Origin: Pinus tabuliformis
Lineage: Eukaryota > Streptophyta > Pinopsida > Pinales > Pinaceae
Reading direction: 5' to 3'
NCBI GenBank assembly: GCA_031772625.1
Contig: CM062814.1
Coordinates: 365,587,750 to 365,651,749 of the forward strand
DNA: 64,000 nucleotides
The notes below the pieces were generated by a model. It ran no database searches and had not been told where the DNA came from. It worked only from the letters and a program-made list of their open reading frames with translations. A program made the translations under genes and the position numbers. Within the stretch, counting starts at the first letter, position 1, and every line of letters starts with the position of its first letter. This document shows, piece after piece, positions 56,877 to 64,000 of this stretch.

Positions 56877-59800
56877 ATGCAAAAGAAAGGTAAATCCACA
56901 ATGTCAAAGCAGGCTATACAACACATTAAGGAACACCTAAAGGGAGTAGAAAATCATGAACCAAAGCTTTGCAATGTCAACACAACTCTCATCTCTGACA
57001 CCACCTTCAAAACTGAGATGACAGGTAGGATGAAGTGGAAAGAATTTTATAATTTCTTTGAAAACATAAGTTGGTTAAATTCTTAAACTTCAACTTGGGA
57101 TAAAAACAATTTAAAAAAATTATAGGTACAAAACTCCACAAAGTTGCTACTAGAGTGAAATTTTTTCCTTATTATGACATGGTTGCATGGGACATGCAAC
57201 ATCGATATTTTCCTACCCACACTATATTAGACTGCAACAAAAATTTTGTAGCCTCTTCAAATCCACAAATTCTTTCAAAAATTTACAAGCTTAGTCCTCC
57301 CAAAGTTTTCTTGAACACCCATTTTCTCGATAACTTCAACAACACAGTATCCAGGAAGTGTGAAGGAAATTATGACAAAGTTGTCAAACCATTAGTTGCG
57401 AGAATATAGAGAAGGCTACAAACTTAAGGGATCAAAATAATATCCAGTCGCCATTTTCAAAAGACCCATTAGGTTCCTCATAAAAATGTTGTCCTATCTA
57501 TATGGAGAGAAACACCCCGAGCATTGCAAACTGTAATGGATGGATTTAATACACAACCTAGTCAATGATTCAAAGCAATTCAATCAGGCTTAAATTCCTT
57601 CTCAAAATTTAAAAGATACCCTTATGTTTTCCATTTTTCTTGTGCATGATATGATCAATTATTTTGCATCCCAGCCTATATTATTGATATTATCATTGAT
57701 TTATCTTTTTGTTTCCTCTCATGAAATGGAATTACTCAGTTGATCAACAACTGCCTATTCGTAATTAAGCCCCTAATTTGTGGGGAAAGTAACTTCAAAT
57801 TCCATTTTTATGGCATTTGTAATTATATGATTACCCCTTTCCATCATATTTTCTTTGGAGAAACCCCTCCCAAGGTTAGTTAATGCCTTAAAGAGCCTTA
57901 GAAGAAATATGAAACTGGTTCATCGAATAATTATTCTCATATATCAAAGTCTACGAAAGTGAAGTTGGTGCTCACATTCTTCCTATATATATACCAGAGA
58001 CGACCACTTTAAGTGAGTTATCCAATCAAACTTCCTTGAATGGTCAATCTCGAAAATTTAGCAAACTTCAGAAGAAAATATGGCCAAACATCCCAATTAT
58101 CTTTGGAAAATTTTGCCTCAAGGACGGAGGACATGCATTTAAGGAGGCTAAATAAATAAAACTTGTTTGGCTTTATTCATTTTGTATTCATGAATATGAC
58201 CCTCAAAGAATGATTAATGACAATTATAAGGTTGTCAGCTACATCAAAACCTACACACACCAACAGCGACCTTTTGATGAAATGTTCATTAATATTGATA
58301 GTTTTCACCAAGCTTTTGAAGGAGGAAAGTTTTTGAATAGGGAGGATAGAAGTAGACTCCAAGACTTTAAACAATCTCTTTCTGACGACTTCCTTAACCA
58401 AAAGAGTTTTTATACAAATACTTCAATCGAGGAGATCAATTTTGTTGAGAGTCTAAACTACAATTTCAATGACATTATTTCATACCTTGTTTCCTCCTCT
58501 CCAAAAATAGAAGAATCCTAACCTCAAAAATTTCTTGAAGGTTTTCTTACATCTCCAAAGACAAGCACAGCAAAAGAAATAACTCTTAAATAAAGACCAC
58601 TGGATACTGAGATAGACAAACAAGGTCAAAGGAACACATAAGTCAAAGGTTAGAAATAATAGAGACGAAAGAAAGAACTGACAACAGAAAAATAGATTTC
58701 CTCTAGCGACAATTTCACTATTATTGATGTACCAGATGACATTACCAAGGCAAATATAGAGTCAAAGAAAATTAATGAGGAACGTTAATACATGTAGATT
58801 GATACAAATAAAGAAGAGCAAATTACCAGGACCCCTGTATAAACATTGACCTGTTTCTTTGGTAGAGAAAAAGAGTTTCCTGAGCAACAAGAACAAAGTA
58901 CCTAGATATCTATTCCACATAATTCTCATGACACATAGATGACACCAATTTCTACAAAAATCCCTTTGGAGTATTTTTTATTTAAACCTAGCACTAAAGT
59001 AGAAATTGTTCATGAAAGTGTTCCATCCTTCACTAAGTACTACTTTAATGCTCAAACCAAGTCAATTGTGAGGAGAATGAAGAAAATAAAGCTTGAAAAT
59101 TTTAAAACCATTTCATAATTCAGTTGGAAGGGAACAAGAAATATTGAGGAAAAATGTGAAGAATCCTCCTAGGCTCTAGGATCCTTTGTCAATTACAACC
59201 AACACCATTTTTGTGAATTTTCCACCGCCTACAAGAACAATTTGTAGATGATAAAACATATGGAAAGAAAAATAGAGGAAATCAAATATTTCAGTGAAGA
59301 AAGTTGGAAAAATAATTCCACAATGCTTGTAGGTGGGATCATCAGTGAAAGACAAAACTTACATAATGAATATGAAAATTAGTTGAAAGAACTGAAATGT
59401 AAACACTCCATAGAGATCCACCAAATCCAAGAGGAACATGAACAAAAAAATAGAATATTGAAGGAATTAAGTGACAACAACGTTCTAACCATGATGACAA
59501 CAATGAAGGTAGAAATTGAAACTCTTAAGTTTCAATCAATTCAAAGTCATGAAGCAGAAAATAGTCTCTAGATATTGATCCCAAGAAATACAAGTGAGGC
59601 AAATATTGAGGAAAGCGTAGGCTAAGTTTTATAAAGAAATGGACAAAATTTGCAGATATTTTCTACAAAATTTTGATCTTCAAGACATAATAGAATATTT
59701 GGTGGAAGAAGACAAGTACATCAAAGAAAAATTAACATCAAATGTTGAATGGGAAACGCAACTCCAACCTGAAAACATCTCAAAAGTCTCCAAAATGGAT

Positions 59801-60350
59801 AAACGACTAATGTTTGCTTCTTTGAACCAACAATAGTTTGAGGCAAAAGAAATCAAATAAGGCATCAAAAGGGCCAATGAACATTGTTTGTTAGCATGAG
59901 AGATGGGGACAAATTTTATAGAGGAATTTTATTTTTCAGGATCAAAACCATTGAAAGATGAAAAACCTAGCTCAATGCAACATAATCTCAAAGACATCGC
60001 CACAGATAACCAGAGAGTCATAGGTATCCTCAAAACCTGAAATCAAGAAAACTTTAAGAGATTTTTGTAGTTTCCCTTTGAGAAAATGAAACTTATTTCC
60101 AACATTAGAATCAAGTACAAAAAAAGAAAAGAGTTGTGCAAAATTTGATATCTTTGTGCGAAGTGAATATAACTCATTTTCAACTTATCCACTTCTCAAC
60201 AATTTCTTAGTTGTACTCACATTGGACTAACTACATCAAGGAAATTGCACCACTTTTACTTAGAATGTAAAAATAAGAGCCAGATGAGGAGGATGAAGCT
60301 TGAACAACCTGTGAGATTCCCCGCACAAAATCTATTCAGGGAGCATTGAT
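56877..60350 (+). pseudogene. Decayed coding region, unrecognised protein
   Basis: A series of plus-strand frames with protein-like composition and no repeats: 56,877-57,086; 57,155-57,409 (YDMVAWDMQHRYFPTHTILD, then KLSPPKVFLNTHFLDNFNNT); 58,210-58,521 (KFLNREDRSRLQDFKQSLSD); 59,383-59,571 and 59,639-59,836 (Glu/Lys-rich, probably coiled coil). Connecting stretches read in shifted frames, for example a Trp/Tyr/Phe-rich part near 57,600-57,850. Order: compact N-terminal part, middle part, long charged C-terminal part. The style is that of a repeat-encoded plant protein, but I recognise no RT, integrase or transposase and do not name it. Confidence 0.45.
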
Positions 60351-60496
60351 ATTTCTGAGAAGAAATTATTCTTTTTTGCAAACAATCTGTACAAATTTTC
60401 TAAGGCTATTTAACAAAATTTGATTTTATTCAATGTTATTTAAATCACTTTATTAACGATTTTGGGCCACCCAACATTTAGGGATCTCCCCAATAT

Positions 60497-60830
60497 TGTT
60501 AGGTCCTTATAATACTAGTGATTCCCCCATTACTATTGTCATTGTAGACCTTATTGTTATTGTTGTGCCCCTATTGTCCCCATATTGTTAGTATTGTGCC
60601 CCATTGAAGCCCACTATTATTATTGTTGTGCCCTTATATTATTATTGTTATGTCATCTTTTATTATATTGTGACCCATTAGACTCCTATATATAGAAATG
60701 AGGTTTTGTCATTTGTATCATCCAAGAATTATTCATTTGTGTAATCTAAAGGAGGTTTCCCCCTCAAAGAGGTTGATTTTGAAGTCATTGATCTATCTTT
60801 TTTTCTATTTTGTGAGCTAGTTATATAACA
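60497..60830 (+). repeat. 5' LTR of element E (334 bp)
   Basis: Starts TGTTAGGTCC and ends ATATAACA, giving terminal TGTTA/TAACA. TATA box ctatatatag at 60,686-60,695. Rich in short att/gtt repeats between 60,525 and 60,670. Confidence 0.75.
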
Positions 60831-60832
60831 TT

Positions 60833-60850
60833 TGGTATCACAACTTTGGA
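60833..60850 (+). other. Primer-binding site of element E
   Basis: TGGTATCACAACTTTGGA, close to the initiator-Met primer site TGGTATCAGAGCTTTGG, two bases after the LTR. Confidence 0.7.
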
Positions 60851-61526
60851 TTATAGGGTTCCGCTGCTCCAAATAGATCATTGTGGAATTTTGCTATAAT
60901 GTCTTTTTTACAATGTTTCAGAAGAGAAAATTAAAACCCATTTTAACCGAAAACATGTCTAGCCGTGGGTCCGAATTTCATATATTTTCTCGGTATAGTT
61001 TCGGAGATAGGATCCAAGGAAGTTAGAGTTTTTGGAGGCTCTTGAATTATATCGTGAATAGGTGACTTGGGGAAAGTCATCATAAATTTCTCTCTGAGCA
61101 TCACATTGAAATTTCGTAAAATGTTATAGAAATAGGATGGCCTCTAGCTTTCTTTTTATTGGTTTCAGCTCCTAAGGTCGAAACATTAACACGTGGATCT
61201 TCATAGAAGTTCTCTCTATTGGACTAGTCTATAATCCGGTCATCGTGGGAGAATTGGCATAACTCTTCCTTGGAGAATCCAATCTTGGTCAGACTTGTGG
61301 GGTTGGAAAGAGGACCCATAGGGATACCTAAAGATAAAATTTTAGACTTATGAGATCTGAAATTACAGAGATACAAGAGATTCAATATCGAACTCCTAGA
61401 AAGTGAAAAAAGGTGTGTAGTGTTTTTAAAATTTTTCATAAGTTTGGTTTGAAAAATTAGTTTGAAGGAATTCGAAGGGCATAGTGCAAAATTATTATCA
61501 TTAATTGATGCCCTGAAGAAATAAAA

Positions 61527-62580
61527 ATGGAAACACCTAGTAAGAAACCTGAAATCTCTAGCATGACTCATGAAGAAGAGGAAGAAATGCAACATGATAT
61601 ATCAAAATTACAAGACCAAGTGCAACAAAATTCACTCTCAAAAAAAGTAATAGAAGCCAATATGGATAGTTTAAAGAAAGGTGTGGAAGCTAAGATGGAT
61701 GGTTTAAAGAAAGGCGTGGAGAAGAAAAACGTAAAGGCAACATGGAAGATTTGAAGATAGTTTTGACAAATTTTCTACAAGAAATGCTTACTAATGGAAA
61801 AACGGTAGTAAAGGAAACTCATGAGAAGAACAAAAGAAATGTTAATCATGATTTCATACTCTAACAGTAGATTGAAGACTCACCATGTTCCAAAGATTGA
61901 TATGAGGAAGTTTGAGGGCAAGGATCCCATAACATGGATACTACAGATGGCGCAATATTTCAATCTCCATAATGTGCAAAACACACGAAAGGTACGCATT
62001 ACAACTTTATATTTGGAACCAAATCAGTTTGCATTGTATCGATGACTTTTCTCTTGTAAAAAAATTGTCACTCAGGAAATTTTTACGGGAGAAATGATAG
62101 CACATTATGTGGATAGAAAAAGAAACACTTTTTTTATCCAATTGATAAATCTCAAACAAAAGGGTTCAATGATGGAGCACATTGAGGACTTCCAAAAATT
62201 GAATATAAGGGTAAAATATATTCTTGAGGAGCATAGGATTGATGTATTAATAGGGACTTGAAAGGATAACATCCAACATGAGGTTTTCCTATGGGAACTT
62301 GATTCATTGGAGAAGGCATTCAGATTGGCAAGAAAATGGAAAGAAAAATTATGGAAACAAGGAAGCCTACCACTCACAAATATAAAGATGGAAGTGTTTT
62401 TGGCACTACTTCCACAACCTACAAGGTTGAACCACAACAATTGGAAGGAAAAAGAGAAAAAGGGATTTGTTATGGTTGTGGTAGAAAATACACTAAAGGT
62501 CATAAGTGTGCTAAGAAGAAATTATTTTACATATATTTTGAAGAGGAGGAATAAAAGGAACAAGAAATGTCAAAAAAAGA
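61527..62580 (+). pseudogene. Gag of element E
   Basis: ATG at 61,527 opens a Glu/Lys/Gln-rich coiled-coil N-terminus. After a frame change, 61,880-62,045 has PKIDMRKFEGKDPITWILQM, the capsid start usual in chromoviruses. A knuckle of type CX2C...GHKC lies at about 62,468-62,509. Stops lie between the pieces. Packages element RNA in life; broken here. Confidence 0.75.
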
Positions 62581-62617
62581 GGATATACACTAGGAACAAA
62601 CCCTAGAGAAAGAAGAA

Positions 62618-62980
62618 ATGAAACAGACCATGAATTGTATTACATTGGCCAGAATTACCACTCCTCAAACTATCAAGATGGAAGGAGATATCAAGAAGAA
62701 AAAGGTAATAGTGTTGATTTATTTGGGAAATAACCATAATTTTATTCATTGTAAGATAGCCAAGGAATTTAATTTCTTCCTATATCCAAAACCAGAGTGT
62801 CAAGTGATGGTTTCAAGTAGAGGAACCATAAATTTCTCTAGAAAGTTCCATAATATCAAGCTATCCATGGGATAATATGTATTGAATATCCCAATGCTTT
62901 CCATTCCAATGGGTGGTGTTGATGTTGTACTAGGAGTCCAATGACTACAATCCTTGGGTACAATAGCTTTTAATTTTCAA
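62618..62980 (+). pseudogene. Protease of element E (catalytic Asp lost)
   Basis: The piece 62,618-62,875 reads KVIVLIYLGNNHNFI where the family has LIDSGSTHNFI, so the catalytic Asp-Ser is Tyr-Leu. A later GVDVVLGVQ (about 62,918-62,945) is the usual protease end. It cannot be active. Confidence 0.75.
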
Positions 62981-63176
62981 TAACGTTTCATGAATTTTTC
63001 TTTGGAATGAAAGGAAGTTGAATTAAGGGGTATTGCAAGGAAACTAGGAAAGATAATCAACTCTAACAGAATGTCAAAGCTTCTAAGGAAACAACAATGA
63101 GGTGTAATTGCACAATTATGTTCGTTAGAGGTTCCCACATCGAAATCAAATATTTCTCTAGATCTCCAAAAAAGTA

Positions 63177-64000
63177 TTGGACAATCATTACAAGGTATTT
63201 GAGACCCCCAAATGCCTCCCACCTATTCATGATCATGATCATGCTATTCATTTGATTCTAGGAAGTGTTCCTCCAAACATCAAGCCTTACAAATATCCCT
63301 ATGCCCAAAAGAATGAAATTGAATGTATGGTTGCAAAAATTCTAGAGGATGGTATAATTCAACCTAGTCAAAGTTATTTCTCTGCTTCAGTAGTATTGGT
63401 GCACAAGAAGGATGGGTCATGGTGCATGTGTTCGAATTATAGCAAGCTCAACAAGCTCACTATTAAAGATAAATTTCCCATTCTTGACATTAATGAATTA
63501 TTGGATGAATTGCGTGGATCAATTTACTTGACCAAGTTGGATCTTCGTTCAGGATATCATCAAATCAGAATGAAGACTAAAGACATTCCAAAAACAACAT
63601 TTAGAATTCATGACGGTCATTATGAATTTTTGGTCATGTTTTTTGGCCTTACCAATGCACCTTCTACATTTCAAGGTTTGATGAATTCCATTTTCAAACC
63701 CTTCCTTAGAAAATTTGTGCTAGTATTTTTTGATGATATACTAATCTACAACATGTCTTGGAAGGATCATGTTCAACATGTTAACAGGGTGCTCAAACTA
63801 TTGGAGGAGAAAAAATTATATGCAAAAAGCTCAAAATGTTTTTTTGTACTAGAAGAGGTGGAATATCTCGGTCATATTGTATCTCATGAAGGTGTGAAGG
63901 TAGACCCTAGCAAAATTAAATCCATTAAGGAATGGAAAATCCCCACATCCATAAATCATCTGTGAGGTTTTCTTGGGTTGAGAGGGTATTATTGCAAGTT
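63177..64000 (+). pseudogene. Reverse transcriptase of element E (window ends inside)
   Basis: A 262-codon open stretch with VLVHKKDGSWCMCSNYSKLN, LTKLDLRSGYHQIRMKT, FGLTNAPSTFQ and FVLVFFDDILIYN; the active site is FFDD where YVDD or YLDD is usual, with both Asp kept. EYLGHIVSHEGVKVDPSKI follows. A TGA at 63,963-63,965 stands where Arg (CGA) is usual before GFLGL, so a single C-to-T change probably closed the frame. The sequence continues to the window edge with GLRGYY. Confidence 0.85.

Larger units (their letters stand above)
60497..64000 (+). mobile_element. Element E: chromovirus-like Ty3/gypsy element, 5' part
   Basis: LTR 60,497-60,830, iMet-type primer site, gag with zinc knuckle, protease and RT in the usual order; it runs off the window within RT. 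The upstream five bases (aatat, 60,492-60,496) are the candidate target copy. Frames are interrupted by stops and the protease active site is lost. Confidence 0.8.

Noticed and set aside
56877..60350. Endogenous plant pararetrovirus
   Set aside because: No RT, protease or movement-protein motif that I can identify; general impression only, so left as unrecognised.

Overview
The window reads as repeat-dense nuclear DNA of a seed plant with a large genome. A conifer or other gymnosperm is my best guess, but nothing here proves it. I see no intact cellular gene. Almost everything is explained by old, stop-riddled LTR retrotransposons nested in one another, with smaller insertions (a foldback MITE, a SINE-like element, a solo LTR) and remnants of at least two host genes.

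Left third (1-16,688, minus strand). Element A (Ty3/gypsy-like, tRNA-Arg-type primer site) has one long open frame of 540 codons from its first ATG, with two zinc knuckles and an aspartic protease. Its 5' LTR is 4,457-5,347 and its 3' end lies left of the window. A sits inside element B (Tat-like gag, LTR 7,572-9,686). B sits inside element C1, a chromovirus-like Ty3/gypsy element. C1 follows a second copy, C2 (LTR 16,072-16,688; gag, protease, RT, RNase H, integrase down to 11,463). C2 and C1 share one LTR that lost 688 bp at the junction.

Middle (16,689-55,310). A segment of roughly 3.5-4.4 kb occurs twice: copy 1 at 17,390-21,210, and copy 2 at 21,797-22,267 continuing at 52,298-55,310. 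Copy 2 is split by element D, a plus-strand Ty1/copia-type element with LTRs 22,268-23,689 and 50,929-52,297. D has a tRNA-iMet primer site and a gag with CCHC knuckles, broken by a 616-bp foldback MITE. I see no copia pol. Where pol would be expected there are fragments of two cellular genes in the sense direction: an F-box/LRR protein of the FBL15/SLOMO type and a PRP4-like protein kinase. Between these fragments lies element F (28,662-49,128, minus strand), which has a perfect 5-bp target duplication ATCCC. F is a Tat-lineage Ty3/gypsy element whose two LTRs are about 6.6 and 7.2 kb. Each LTR is about as long as the whole internal region, and each carries a decayed sense reading frame of well over 1,000 codons that I do not recognise. 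One LTR of F has a later solo-LTR insertion.

Right end (55,311-64,000). Two small hairpins, an AT-rich microsatellite tract and diverged tandem units precede a plus-strand decayed protein-coding region of about 3.5 kb that I cannot name. Element E, a plus-strand chromovirus-like Ty3/gypsy element (LTR 60,497-60,830), then starts and runs off the window in its reverse transcriptase.

Relative order from nesting: C2/C1 before B before A; the duplicated segment before D; D before F; F before its solo LTR. The most notable points are the giant coding LTRs of F, the two host-gene fragments inside D, and the use of copy 1 as a natural empty site for D and for the SINE.
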